From: Strigamia acuminata
Taxonomy: Eukaryota; Arthropoda; Chilopoda; Geophilomorpha; Linotaeniidae
Direction: 5' to 3'
Length of the DNA stretch: 64,000 nucleotides
Assembly: GCA_949358305.1 (NCBI GenBank)
Contig: OX442314.1
Span: 7,619,060 to 7,683,059, forward strand
Shown here: piece after piece, positions 1 to 9,951 of the stretch
Numbering within the stretch: the first letter of the stretch is position 1
Layout of the letters: every line of letters starts with the position of its first letter
The notes under the pieces: model-generated
Told to the model about the DNA's origin: nothing
What the model saw: only the letters and a program-made list of their open reading frames with translations
Database searches by the model: none
Position numbers and translations under genes: made by a program

Positions 1-1
1 A

Positions 2-514
2 GAAATTAATTCCAATCCAGTTGTTTTCCCACCGCGGAAAACTGATAATCGTCCTCAACCGAAGACGAATGCTAAATCACTAACTTTGGATTCACAAGAA
101 CAACTTAATTTTTGTGATGAAGAGTTACCCGAGGAATGTGAAGCCGTTTATCTAATAAATGGGGTAGTAGATCAGACCAGACGTGGTCAATTAGTCTGCT
201 ATAACTGTAAACAGCCTGGACATATGCGTCGGGAATGTACAAATCCAAAACCACGTACAAATTTCAACTCTGAAGAGTTACAAAAACGTGGTACTCCGGA
301 TTCCCCGACTGTGGATCCGACTTCTAAACGGCCTAATAATAGGTGGATAACTCAAGAAGTGTTGGATGCAACACTAGATGCTAAACTTGATGCGAAATTA
401 AATACTTTTGAAAATAAGTTACAAACTTCGCTGACCAACTCGTTGGCAGAAATGGTCAAAACTTTGATCAAGCCCGAATCGACAGATTCAAGTGCTATTA
501 GTTCAAAAAACTAG
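2..514 (+). CDS. gag: Gag C-terminal part (nucleocapsid zinc knuckle), family A
   Basis: The reading frame is already open at the window's left edge, so this is only the carboxy end of Gag. A CCHC zinc knuckle (C-x2-C-x4-H-x4-C, with GH before the last spacer) is encoded near 199-240. This is the RNA-binding nucleocapsid motif of LTR retroelements. A hydrophilic tail follows, with a short coiled-coil-like stretch rich in Asp, Ala, Lys and Leu at about 355-450. The frame ends at TAG 512-514, immediately after an A-AAA-AAC heptamer, and pol continues in the -1 frame. Gag packages element RNA in cytoplasmic virus-like particles. The TTG at 86 is not a real start, since the frame is open upstream of it. 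Confidence 0.85.
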   Translation, partial: EINSNPVVFPPRKTDNRPQPKTNAKSLTLDSQEQLNFCDEELPEECEAVYLINGVVDQTRRGQLVCYNCKQPGHMRRECTNPKPRTNFNSEELQKRGTPDSPTVDPTSKRPNNRWITQEVLDATLDAKLDAKLNTFENKLQTSLTNSLAEMVKTLIKPESTDSSAISSKN

Positions 515-3500
515 ATCCGGGGGACGAAGGTTTATTCCATCCCCCAGAAGTGGCTAATGCTGCGTCGGAATCTTTATTTATGGATATAGACACAACTTGT
601 CTTGAAGTAGCCACTAGTCATAGTGGCGGAGTAGAGGAAAATCTGCAAGAAATGACAGAACAATTAAAAAATCTGACATTATTTCCTCACAAGTGCTACA
701 CGAAGAAATTCTGTAGACTTCGCCAACTCAACAGAGTCATAGGTGGCAATAATTTGCACAATATTACTTTAGGTAATAATAAAGATGATCCTCGAATGAA
801 GATCACAATTGGTGGGCTCACCTACAACGCGCTCATGGATACAGGAGCATCTCAGTGTTACATTGGGGAACAGCTTTTGTCTGAAACTCAGGCTCTGCCA
901 GAATTCTTACAGGAAGCTCCCAGAAACATGTTGGTTAACGCTGTAGGCGTAGCACACAAGCCGGTCGGACAAATAACTTTGTGCGTGCAATGGGCTGATG
1001 AATTTACACCAATGAATTTCATCGTTTTAGCAAAACGAGTGTGTGGCTTGATACTTGGTCACAATTTCATGCGCAGACAGAAAATTAGTCCGCATCCACA
1101 TCTACAAGAGTTCTCTTGTGCAGATAAACCTAATTGGTCCGCCCCTTATGAGTCGGAAGAAGCCAATTTGGCCCTTGCCCCGTTGAATCGAATTACTTTC
1201 GAATATTTAGAAAGTCTAACGACTGCAGTCGACTCAATTGAGCTGACAGACACTCCCGTGTTACCATGGGATGAGAAATTAGTTGAGGAGAGCGACTGCA
1301 CTCCAGAACAACGATTAGCACTTCGTGAAGTGATCAACGCGATACCAAATGTATTTCGTGATCAAGTTGGGTGCACTAACGTGACTCAGCATCGAATCAA
1401 GTTCAAAGAAGGGCATTCATTACCCAAAATGCAGTATAGAATGTATAACCCGGCCAAAAGAGCCATTATGACCAAACTTGCTGCAGAACTTGAACAGGAT
1501 GGACTTATTGAAAAGGCCAAAGGGCCATTTATAAGTCATCCAGTCATTGTTGCGAAGCCTGACGGCTCGTATAGGATGTGTATCGACTACCGGTGGCTGA
1601 ATGCCATCACCGAAGTCGAAGTAATACAAATGCCAAGCATTGACCTTTTATTGCATAATACTGGCCCTGCTAGGTATTTTACGTCAATTGACCTTGTCAA
1701 AGGTTACTACCAAGTCGAGATGTGTAAAGAAGATCGTCCAAAGACGGCATTTTACACGCCAAATGGTCCATACCAGTTTGTGCGAATGCCGTTTGGCCTT
1801 TGCAATGCGCCTTGTACTTTCCAGCGTCTGATGGAAGGCATTTTAGGCTCAGCTTTGCAAGACTACGCGTTAGTTTATTTGGATGACGTAATTGTGTATT
1901 CAGATAATTGGGATGATCATCTCAAACACGTTCGAGATGTTCTAGAAAGGCTTAACCAAGCCAACATGACAATAAATAAAGCAAAATCTCGTTTTGGGCG
2001 TACAGAATTAAAATTCTTGGGCCACTGGATTAAACCCGAAGGTTTCTTCGGTGATCCCGATAAAATATCGGCGATTATGAAATTTCCCACCCCCACGTGT
2101 GCTAAAGACATTCAGCGCTTTCACGGCATGACTAACTTCTTCAGGAAGTTTGTTCCAAATCACGGAACTATTGCCGCACCATACACACGTATGATGAATG
2201 AGAAAACTCCATTTGAATGGGGAGATGAGCAGACAGAAGCTTTTAATAAAATTAAAGAGCTACTTTGCGGCGACAATTGTCTACACAAACCGGACATGAC
2301 TCTGCCATTTGTCGTCATGACTGACGCCTCTCATGAAGGCTTAGGAGCTGTCCTTTGTCAGGACGTCGATCTATTCGACGAAAAGAAGCAAAAAAACATC
2401 TCTGTACCCAGACCTGTAGCTTATGCAAGCAGAGTTTTACGTGGAGCGGAGAAGCGTTATACAACGCCGGAACTCGAATGTCTCGCAGTCGTGTGGGCTA
2501 TTGATCGATTTAAACCATATCTCGAATATGGTACGTTCACTTTAGAATCAGATGCTGAAGCACTGAAATGGTTGATGCGAACGCCTGAACCATCTGGGAA
2601 ATTTGGCCGATGGGCCTTAAGAATCCAATGTGGAAATTTTAAAATTGTTTTTCGAAAAGGTGCTGCTAATCAAGTTGCAGATGCACTTTCTAGAGCCCCA
2701 CTAACAGAGGAAGACATTCCTCTTCGAGATCATGTGGAACCTGTCGAAATTAAACAATACTGGCCTGAATGGGACGGAAATCCTTCTGTTTCATTAAATC
2801 GTGCCCCAGAAAAACGAGAATTTTTGGCTAGTATGCGTTCTTATTTTTCAGAAAATTCTAAAGAATGTTCTGAAGAAAGGGAGGGGGAGGAAGTACAAGA
2901 AACCTTGTACAGTGCGTTGACAGAAGTACTTAAGGAAGTCCCTCCTACAAGGAGAGAAATAATAGATGCTCAGTTGCTAGATACTGAATGCAAACGCATT
3001 CGGGAATATTTATTGAATGACAAGGTTGTTGGGATACCACAATCTGAAATAAAAGAATGGAAAAACAAAGTCAAAAACTATTGTTTAGACAGAAAAGAAA
3101 AAGATGGTGATCAAATGATCATCTATTTTAACCCTTCGTTCGAAGAGGAATTAAACGATTCGGGAAACGGCTTTAAAGCCGTTGTACCCAGTGCACTCGT
3201 AAAACGAGTACTCTTCGCTTGTTATGGCCACCCCCTAAGCGGTCACGCTGGGATGAGTAAGACGCTTGAGAAAACTCGTTTAATATATTTCTGGCCTGGT
3301 ATGAGTAGAAGTGTTAGGAACTACGTTAAAAGCTGCACGCACTGTGCCCAGTACAAGCCTATTCAACAGAAAAGGCACGCAGCTCCTTACACACCCCACA
3401 ACATGACCAATCCTTGGGAATGTATCAACATGGACTTGATGGGCCCAAAACCTGCGGGAAGGTCCCAAAACCAGTATATCTTTGTCATTATTGACAATTG

Positions 3501-4545
3501 TACCAAGTTCGTTGAAATTAAGGCTTTGACCAAAGCCACGAGCGCTAACTGCGTTCAAGAATTAAGATCTGTTACAAACAGATGGGGACACCCCAAAAAG
3601 ATTGTGAGCGATAACGGAAAACAATTTGTTTCTGATATTTACAATCAATATTGCGAAATGTACAACATTCGCCCGGCTCATACGAGCACGTACCATGCCC
3701 AGGCGAACCCGACAGAGCGAGCCAATAGGGACATCAAAACCATGCTGGCTTTGTACACAGATGTGCACACGCAATGGCCACGTTATTTAGACGAATTCGC
3801 GTTCGCGATGCGAAATAATGTCTCAGCGGCAACGGGCTCAAGCCCAATGTTACTTAACACGGGGAGAATCGTAACATTACCCTTCGACCCAAGGATTATC
3901 AAACATGCTAATCCATTTGACAAGAACAATCCAGAGAAATATGTCAGAGTACTATTGGATGTATTGCGCAGATCGCATCAAGAGATGCATCGCAGAATTC
4001 AATTGAATTTTGAGCGGCATAGAAAATTACACGAACAAAAGTTCGTAATTACGGAGTTTGAAGTTGGAGATTTAGTTTGGAAACAAACTCACATTCTCTC
4101 GTGCGCAGATAAAAATATTTCTGCTGGTTTCGCAGAGAAGAGAGATGGTCCGTGGGAGATTACTAGAGTACTTCCAGGCGGAGCGTATAAATTACGCAAA
4201 TTAGCTGATGGTTCAATTGAAAAATCAGTGAACATTAAAGCGTTGTACCCCTATACGCCCTCATACCCGATTGAGACTTGGAAAGTAGGACAAAAGTCCG
4301 CCTCTTACTCGCCTCAAGAAAATCCTAAATGGATGGACGAAAGTAATCAACTTCCGGACGCTGAAGAAATGGAATTAATTCCTGAAACTTCCTCAGAAAT
4401 TCCAATGGAATTATCCGACTCAACTTCGGTGCAAATTGACAAATCTGCGCCCATTAGGTCTAAACATAGACATAGACAACGATTAACTGCTATGGAAAGG
4501 AAAGCGGCGTTAAAAAGAGGCGAAGTTCCAAAGAAACCGCCTTGA
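502..4545 (+). CDS. pol: Pol polyprotein (protease-RT-RNase H-integrase), family A, ended early by a nonsense codon
   Basis: The -1 frame opens at 502, overlaps the end of gag, and is probably entered by frameshifting rather than from a start codon. Domains in order: aspartic protease with DTGA near 838; reverse transcriptase with the YLDD active site near 1876; RNase H with TDAS near 2323; integrase with an HHCC zinc domain (about 3223-3350) and a core with catalytic Asp in DLMGPKP, Asp in SDNGKQF and Glu in NPTER; then a GPY/F-type module (RDGPW, near 4142). Domain order RT-RNase H-integrase is that of Ty3/Gypsy (Metaviridae). The frame stops at TGA 4543-4545. Downstream codons to TGA 4711-4713 stay open and match the C-terminus of the right-hand copy, where the same codon is CGA (Arg). 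About 55 residues are therefore lost here by a single C-to-T change. Confidence 0.93.
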   Translation, partial: FKKLDPGDEGLFHPPEVANAASESLFMDIDTTCLEVATSHSGGVEENLQEMTEQLKNLTLFPHKCYTKKFCRLRQLNRVIGGNNLHNITLGNNKDDPRMKITIGGLTYNALMDTGASQCYIGEQLLSETQALPEFLQEAPRNMLVNAVGVAHKPVGQITLCVQWADEFTPMNFIVLAKRVCGLILGHNFMRRQKISPHPHLQEFSCADKPNWSAPYESEEANLALAPLNRITFEYLESLTTAVDSIELTDTPVLPWDEKLVEESDCTPEQRLALREVINAIPNVFRDQVGCTNVTQHRIKFKEGHSLPKMQYRMYNPAKRAIMTKLAAELEQDGLIEKAKGPFISHPVIVAKPDGSYRMCIDYRWLNAITEVEVIQMPSIDLLLHNTGPARYFTSIDLVKGYYQVEMCKEDRPKTAFYTPNGPYQFVRMPFGLCNAPCTFQRLMEGILGSALQDYALVYLDDVIVYSDNWDDHLKHVRDVLERLNQANMTINKAKSRFGRTELKFLGHWIKPEGFFGDPDKISAIMKFPTPTCAKDIQRFHGMTNFFRKFVPNHGTIAAPYTRMMNEKTPFEWGDEQTEAFNKIKELLCGDNCLHKPDMTLPFVVMTDASHEGLGAVLCQDVDLFDEKKQKNISVPRPVAYASRVLRGAEKRYTTPELECLAVVWAIDRFKPYLEYGTFTLESDAEALKWLMRTPEPSGKFGRWALRIQCGNFKIVFRKGAANQVADALSRAPLTEEDIPLRDHVEPVEIKQYWPEWDGNPSVSLNRAPEKREFLASMRSYFSENSKECSEEREGEEVQETLYSALTEVLKEVPPTRREIIDAQLLDTECKRIREYLLNDKVVGIPQSEIKEWKNKVKNYCLDRKEKDGDQMIIYFNPSFEEELNDSGNGFKAVVPSALVKRVLFACYGHPLSGHAGMSKTLEKTRLIYFWPGMSRSVRNYVKSCTHCAQYKPIQQKRHAAPYTPHNMTNPWECINMDLMGPKPAGRSQNQYIFVIIDNCTKFVEIKALTKATSANCVQELRSVTNRWGHPKKIVSDNGKQFVSDIYNQYCEMYNIRPAHTSTYHAQANPTERANRDIKTMLALYTDVHTQWPRYLDEFAFAMRNNVSAATGSSPMLLNTGRIVTLPFDPRIIKHANPFDKNNPEKYVRVLLDVLRRSHQEMHRRIQLNFERHRKLHEQKFVITEFEVGDLVWKQTHILSCADKNISAGFAEKRDGPWEITRVLPGGAYKLRKLADGSIEKSVNIKALYPYTPSYPIETWKVGQKSASYSPQENPKWMDESNQLPDAEEMELIPETSSEIPMELSDSTSVQIDKSAPIRSKHRHRQRLTAMERKAALKRGEVPKKPP
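505..545 (+). promoter_or_regulatory. Predicted -1 ribosomal frameshift site, gag to pol (family A)
   Basis: Positions 505-511 read A AAA AAC in the gag frame, a canonical -1 slippery heptamer. The gag stop TAG (512-514) follows directly. After a 7-base spacer, GGGGGA (519-524) can pair with TCCCCC (540-545) across a 15-base loop. The -1 frame is open from 502 and runs into pol. Heptamer, spacing, stem and target frame all fit programmed -1 frameshifting. That it works in cells is inferred. Confidence 0.8.
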
Positions 4546-4713
4546 AAACCCCGCAAACCCCAACCGGTAGTTCCGCGAACTAGCCTTCGACCTCGACGAG
4601 AGCGAAGGCCGAACCCCAAATATTCGGATGAAAATTTCGTGCGAAATATTTCCGCAGTATTTAAGAAACCGTACCAACAACACGGCAAAGCCTCAAAGTT
4701 TTGTTGGAATTGA

Positions 4714-5765
4714 TAAGTTTTATTTAAAACTTGGAGACAGTAATTATTTTACATGTCTAACAGATGTAGTGATTGAAAATCTCAACACCGGGGGACACTT
4801 TGATATGAAGAGTATCGAAATTTATATTAAAATATGAATTTGTTGCGATAAGCTAAAATATTCGATAGAGTATTTTATTATTTGGTCATATTTGTATGTA
4901 TTTTAACTAAAATACAGAGAATTACTTTGAAAAGTGATAATCTCGCCTCTTTACGAGGATACGAGATTTACGAGGTGTGATTAAACCTCGAACCCGACAA
5001 TTAATAGAGAATAAAATTCCCAGGGTTCTTTGCACACAAACACTTCGTAACACACGTGGATATAAGTGACTTCGTCCCTTCGTCCCCTCTTCACTTTTTC
5101 AAACCGAGATTTCAACGCTAATTCAGTTAGCCGACTCAAGCAGGAAAACTAGCTTCAACCGTAAGTAGTTTTCAATAATATTCTTTGACCAAAGAATTTA
5201 AAAGAATTGTTCGCAACAATTGATAAAATATCGGCGTCCCGATAAAAGTTAAAAATTCACGTGTATTATAAGCGTGAATCGGCATTAAATCACTCTGGAA
5301 GTTTAGCTATTCAGTCGAATAGTTGGGTTAAATATTAATAATGAATTATTAAGATTTAAGTACGTAGGCACTAATTATTTAAATCAAGTCGCGGTCGAGG
5401 CTTGTATAAATTATTTGGCGATGAATTTTCGATGTGAGATATTTATTAGACTAAGTGTTAATTAATTAATACGAAAGTTATTTTTGGATACTCGGAAGTT
5501 AGATTAAATAGTTTACAAAACTAAGGGGATTTTTTCTTTAAAAAATCAACAAGTTGCGATTTTCGATGAAAATACTGTCAGGCGAGTCCATTCTCGTGTC
5601 ATAAACACAAGGGGAATGTGACTCATTAGTGTCACGTGTTGAGGGTTATAAATAACTCGAGTTGTGTATTTTTTGTTGCGAACAATACGTTTTAATTCTT
5701 TGGACCCAAGGAATGATTATTTAGAGTGGAATTATTTTAATAAAATAATTTATTTGCGTCTGCAG
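4714..5765 (+). other. Non-coding stretch between pol and ORF3 with predicted splice donor and acceptor
   Basis: No gene is seen. A good donor (CAACC|GTAAGTAG) has its GT at 5161-5162. An acceptor (TTTGCGTCTGCAG) ends at 5765, one base before the ORF3 ATG. In the inverted copy the donor is kept (exon end 62366) and so is the acceptor (just before the ATG at 61762). The leader exon upstream of 5160 has no conserved ATG that I could find, so it would be untranslated. The exon's 5' boundary, and whether the transcript starts here or in the 5' LTR, cannot be told. Confidence 0.55.
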
Positions 5766-7283
5766 ATGGGAGGTGGTAAACACCGTTCGAAACGGAGTCA
5801 TCGACGTCACCGTCATGAAAGTTCCAGCTCGTCCACCTCGTCTAGTGACGAGCAACGCCGTTCGGCAGAACGTGCATACATGAGGGCCCAACCGATACCA
5901 ACGGCGCCCGCCTCGATGTACGCCCTGACTCCGCTGCAACTCGCAACGCTAAATTGGCTCAGTGTCCATCCGGACGGACTTCCGCTCGATTTGAATTTGA
6001 TGATGCAGGCACCGTCCACATCTGCGCAGCCGACCGTTTATGAGTCGGCGCAATTGGCCCCGTTGGCCCAGGTGGCATATCCGCCCGCGAACACTATCAA
6101 CGTCCCGTTGGCCCCGCATTCGACAGAATCTCGGCCACCAACTGCGAGTGTGGCGCCTACCATCGCCAACACGTCGAATGCGACTGCACCGACTGTAGCA
6201 GGGCAATCAACGTCTGATGTACGTCTTCCTGCTGGTGCTGAGTCTTCGGCATCCGAGTACGGCTGGAATGAACCGCCACCGGGCGCTCTACGTTTTTCGG
6301 AGCCTGTTTCTCGCAACCGCGAGTACCGAGCGGCCAATAAGGCAAGAAAGAAGGACGAAAAGGCCCGTCTACGCAAGGAACAGTGCGAACGCGATATGGC
6401 AGCCGGAATACCTCACGATAACATCGTGACCGACCAAGCCACGGAGACAATCTGCCCATTTTGCGTCGGCTGTGGGTGGTGCTGCGGTGCATCCGCGGGT
6501 TCCTCATTGATGCGTTGTCCAAATTGCCGTGGAAGGAAAACGCGACCGCGTTTGGAGCCGTGGAGAAAGGAGGTTCAGCCCCACGTAGTGAAAGGCATTA
6601 AGCCTAATGAGAAGCGATGTTGGGCTCACTGCCCAAAGTGCCGACTTTTCCTGAATAGTCGTGGCGAAGCGGTTTACATCGACCCGCGCTTCCTCACCTG
6701 GACCCGTGCTGAAGCCAACGCCGGGGTAAGAGTCGAACTCCTTCGACAGTCGCCGCCGCCGTCCGAGAGCTCCGAAGTTTCAACTGAAACTGTCCAGGCC
6801 GTCGAAAGCATCGGAAGCGAGGTGCCAGAGGAATTCGTTCGACCAAGAGCGATGTCACAAGGACGAGGCTGTCTTACGCTCGACCGAGCGAAGGAAATTG
6901 CCAAGGTTCAACGAACCAACATCTTGGCACGAGGGCGAGCCCGTAAGCTTCGACAGGCTGTAGAAGCATCGTCTAAACCCGTGGAGAATCCTCCAGCGGC
7001 CGTAACCGACGTGTCCAGCGCCCCTCCAGCGTCTAAGTCCAAGACTTCGGACGACGCTCAGTTTGAGGACGCCGAAAAGCTGCTTTCCGTCGTTGATTTC
7101 GTGGCTGAGCTTCTCGACGACATGCCGTTTCCGCCTCCGAGTCCGGAAGAGATTGAAGCGCCGGAGGAAGTTGTGTTTTCCGCCGTCTCGACAGAGGCGA
7201 CTGAAGAATCTGATTTTCTGACTTCTGCTGAAGTCGAGAAGAAGGAAGAGAAAGATTCGACTGATGTCGAAAAGAAGGAATAG
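5766..7283 (+). CDS. Third ORF of family A: Cys-rich, basic N-terminus, acidic C-terminus; function unknown
   Basis: The ATG at 5766 directly follows a CAG splice acceptor, giving 505 residues; the open frame upstream to 5664 is probably intron. Visible regions: a basic, Ser-rich N-terminus (KHRSKRSHRRHRHE, then a Ser run); a Pro/Ala/Thr-rich low-complexity part (about 35-160); a basic Lys/Arg stretch (about 190-210); a cysteine cluster (about 225-300) with CPFC, CGWCC, CPNC and CPKC, which looks zinc-binding and faintly recalls DnaJ-type CxxCxGxG repeats; and an acidic tail ending in two related Glu/Lys-rich blocks. I see no signal peptide or membrane helix, so although it sits in the env position it is not an obvious envelope protein. 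The inverted copy encodes a nearly identical protein, so the ORF belongs to the element. Nucleic-acid binding is a guess from composition. Confidence 0.75.
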   Translation: MGGGKHRSKRSHRRHRHESSSSSTSSSDEQRRSAERAYMRAQPIPTAPASMYALTPLQLATLNWLSVHPDGLPLDLNLMMQAPSTSAQPTVYESAQLAPLAQVAYPPANTINVPLAPHSTESRPPTASVAPTIANTSNATAPTVAGQSTSDVRLPAGAESSASEYGWNEPPPGALRFSEPVSRNREYRAANKARKKDEKARLRKEQCERDMAAGIPHDNIVTDQATETICPFCVGCGWCCGASAGSSLMRCPNCRGRKTRPRLEPWRKEVQPHVVKGIKPNEKRCWAHCPKCRLFLNSRGEAVYIDPRFLTWTRAEANAGVRVELLRQSPPPSESSEVSTETVQAVESIGSEVPEEFVRPRAMSQGRGCLTLDRAKEIAKVQRTNILARGRARKLRQAVEASSKPVENPPAAVTDVSSAPPASKSKTSDDAQFEDAEKLLSVVDFVAELLDDMPFPPPSPEEIEAPEEVVFSAVSTEATEESDFLTSAEVEKKEEKDSTDVEKKE

Positions 7284-8019
7284 AAAGGGACAAAAACATT
7301 AACATTCGTTATTTTTTCCGAGTGGAGATTTTTATGACTAAAAATGCTCCAAGTGTTTGTTGTGTTTTTTCGCCATTACGAAATATTCCCACGAGTATTG
7401 TGTTTGTTTGTTTCAAGATTTTGAACTAATCATTAAATACTCGAACGAGTATAGTTTAATTTTAAAATTGGATTCAATTTAATTCGTTTTGTGTTTTCCG
7501 AATTCAATTTGGGTGTTTATTTCAGCTAATCATATTAATATATGTTTGTTTGATTTATTTGCGAATTTCATAATTATTTGTGGAAATTGTGTTTGTTTTG
7601 CTTTGTTCAAAGTGTTGAAGAATTTCAAGTTGAAATTCAATAATTTTTATGACAATCGTAATAAAAATTAGTAGTTTAGATTTTCGATAAATAAAATTTT
7701 GCATAAGTTTATTTTTATTGATTATCTTGTTGATTAATAAGCTAGGAAAGAAGTTTATTTGATGGAGAAAATAAAATTTCTATCGAAATTAGTTTTCTCG
7801 AACATGTATCCATGTTCGGACGAGTTCATTTCCGTCGCTTAGCAACCGGGAGTTGCGCAGTACAGGGAAGCCGATTAGTCTAATCGGGTGACGAAGTTTC
7901 TGAAAGAAATAACGTGATTAAGTTTAATAAAATACTTACCCAGTGGATTAATTCGATAGAATTAGGTGAAGAATGACAATTAAAGAGTTAGTAAACTCTA
8001 TGCTTGTCACCGGGGGATG
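7284..8019 (+). other. 3' untranslated region and polypurine tract, family A
   Basis: This AT-rich stretch of about 730 bases has no convincing gene; its short open frames are not conserved as proteins. It ends in GGGGGATG (8012-8019) directly before the LTR's TG. That is the expected place for the plus-strand primer (polypurine tract). The same sequence precedes the LTR in the inverted copy (59504-59511). Confidence 0.65.
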
Positions 8020-9760
8020 TGTGATGATTACAAATCCGTATTTATCAATGTTCACAATAGATGGCGCTGTTTACCAAACGCGCGTAATTCAAACTCGATA
8101 AAACTAAAAAGTGTGATAAATAATTATTTAGACACGGTGAATAAAATATAACTATTTTATTCGACATAAACTAAGTATTAATTACTTGATGATGTTGATT
8201 CTGTTGAATCAATATCCACGCTACTTACCTGTCGAAGGGAACCAACTGGACCCTTCCGGACCCCAACTGGGCCCATCTGGACATAGTCATATATTAGGTC
8301 CGGACTAGTGACCCACGAATCCGCCGATTCGTATGCTGATTGGCTGTCGCCAATCTAGTAGTTCTACAGAACTATATAAGCATCAGTTTTCACCCAGTAA
8401 TCCCCCTGGTTTGATAACTGTAAATGTCTGTAATTGAATTGTTGTTATCGTTTGATTTCACTTTCTTATCGACACATCAGGCCACCTCAGCTCTCCACAA
8501 TCAGTATTCATTACTATTGTTATTGTTGTTGTAGGGCCTTTTCGGGAAGGCTAACTCCGGTAATAGACAGGTTTCACACATGAAATGGCCCCGTAACGTT
8601 AGCCAGCTGTTCTACGGGACAGTAGGATTTCGTACGGTGGCTTAATATAACGGTCGTATACAGTACGACCTTGCTAAATGAAAGTAGGTCCCTCAGCTAA
8701 CTGGCCTCAGTCCGCTGTAGGATGGCTGTTGTAAACAGCCCTCGCAGGTTCCCGTCTTTCTACGATTGGTCCTTCCGCTCGTTAAAAGTCGGTAAAGGCC
8801 TAATGCACAGGTGACACGCCGGGTTGGTAGCCCGTGAGTAATATCTTCAAGATGTTGCGATAAACAACTACCTGGATAATGGTAATCCAACGGCAGTGGC
8901 CAAGTAATATTTTACCCGGTGCTCGATCAGTGGATCCCGTCATCGTAAGGCATGCTGGCGGATGGAGGAGTCAAATCCTCCCGCGATGGTTCTCTCGACT
9001 GTCGTGACGGTCCCCGCCCCATTGTACCCTCCGGGTTAGTAACCCGTGAATGATATATAAAATATATCGTGTTAAACAAATTACTCGGGCATTGGTAATC
9101 CTGTATTGGCAATATCTTTTAAACCCGGTAAGTCCATAGAAATGTTTACCTGGTGGTTGGTACCACCGATAGCGAGTTAAAGCACACAATTAAATACTCG
9201 GCGCCTGATCACGAGATCTTGTCGTCGTAAGGCATGCTGGCGGATGGAGTCTCAACAACTCCCGCGACGTTCTCTCAATTGTCGTGACGGTCCCCGCCCA
9301 ATTAATATTTATACAACAATTCATTTGTTGTATTCCACTAATTACTTTACTTTTATTCACTTGGAACATGGAATATTCTGCTGAATATTCCTACTTATGC
9401 GAAGGACTCTTCGCATTATTAGATACTCGAGCTGCGGACCAAATACGTCTCCGTAGCGATATTTGTGACGATGCCGCAAGTCAGCCGTATCCCTTTGGCT
9501 TCGCCCGGATCCTCAACCAGTTGATGCCGCCCGTTTACACGCGTCAAGAACCCATCTTTGTTATTGTTAATATTTAATAATAAATATGTTATGTCACACG
9601 AAAACTGTAAGTTATTTCTACTTGATCACATATTCATGTTTGTAAAGACTTCCGTAGCTTATCTCGGTTAGGTTGTTGCTAAACTTAGCAACGTCTTGTA
9701 TAAACCGAATTATCTATCTCAAAAGGACTAATAAATTAGCCCAAAAGTAGAATCGTCACA
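8020..9760 (+). repeat. 3' LTR of family A element (1741 bp)
   Basis: It begins TGTGATGATT and ends AATCGTCACA, the usual TG...CA of LTRs. Homologous LTRs lie at 43457-45208 and 57758-59503 in the other orientation. Inside, two imperfect repeated modules can be read: GGGTTGGTAGCCC (8821) and GGGTTAGTAACCC (9033) start similar stretches, and CGTAAGGCATGCTGGCGGAT occurs at 8944 and 9226, each followed by a GTCGTGACGGTCCCC block. Several of these can form short hairpins. The modules may be regulatory; no function is shown by the sequence. Confidence 0.88.
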
Positions 9761-9841
9761 TACTGTATGCATATGTATGTGTTGCAAACAGAATAAAACC
9801 GGAATTGAGATGTGTCTCTGTGTGTGTCTGAATTAACTTAC

Positions 9842-9951
9842 CTGCAGTTAACGTTTTGAAATAGATTGTTTTGGATGCAAGCATTTTTACACTTGAGATA
9901 AGCACTTTTGTTTTGCTCACATGGATGTTTCTTTGTATTTCTTCGTGTAGT
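9842..9951 (-). CDS. DEG/ENaC channel, module 2, cysteine-rich exon (partial gene)
   Basis: This 110-base minus-strand exon lies between an acceptor (ATAAAATAG, exon base 9951) and a donor (CTGCAG|GTAAGT, exon end 9842). It encodes a segment with the cysteine pattern C-x6-Y-x2-C-x3-C-...-F-x3-C. This matches the module 1 exon at 15206-15312 in cysteine order, in the aromatic before the second Cys, in starting at phase 0 and in ending with two bases of a split codon. It is therefore taken as the equivalent exon of the second channel module begun at 12365-13148. The next exon (second pore helix) should lie at lower coordinates but is not in the window. The family A element begins 81 bases downstream and may have split the gene. 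Confidence 0.6.

Larger units (their letters stand above)
1..9760 (+). mobile_element. Family A Ty3/Gypsy-type LTR element, 5'-truncated by window edge
   Basis: This is the 3' part of an LTR retrotransposon. In order it shows the gag end, a frameshifted pol (protease, RT, RNase H, integrase), a non-coding stretch with a splice donor, a third ORF, a purine-rich tract and a 1741-bp 3' LTR. The 5' LTR, primer site and most of gag lie left of the window. The first bases after the LTR (TACT, 9761-9764) should be repeated before the unseen 5' LTR. A second copy lies inverted at 57758-64000, and a solo LTR of the family sits at 43457-45208. The element lies next to the minus-strand DEG/ENaC exon at 9842-9951, probably inside that gene or just beyond its last visible exon. 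One pol nonsense codon suggests this copy is defective. Confidence 0.9.

Noticed and set aside
5664-5765. Longer ORF3 start at GTG 5664
   Set aside because: Non-ATG, lies in the predicted intron, and the in-frame ATG at 5766 directly follows a splice acceptor conserved in the other copy.
5766-7283. Envelope glycoprotein in the env position
   Set aside because: No signal peptide, no hydrophobic membrane segment and no fusion or cleavage motif; the Cys pattern looks zinc-binding.
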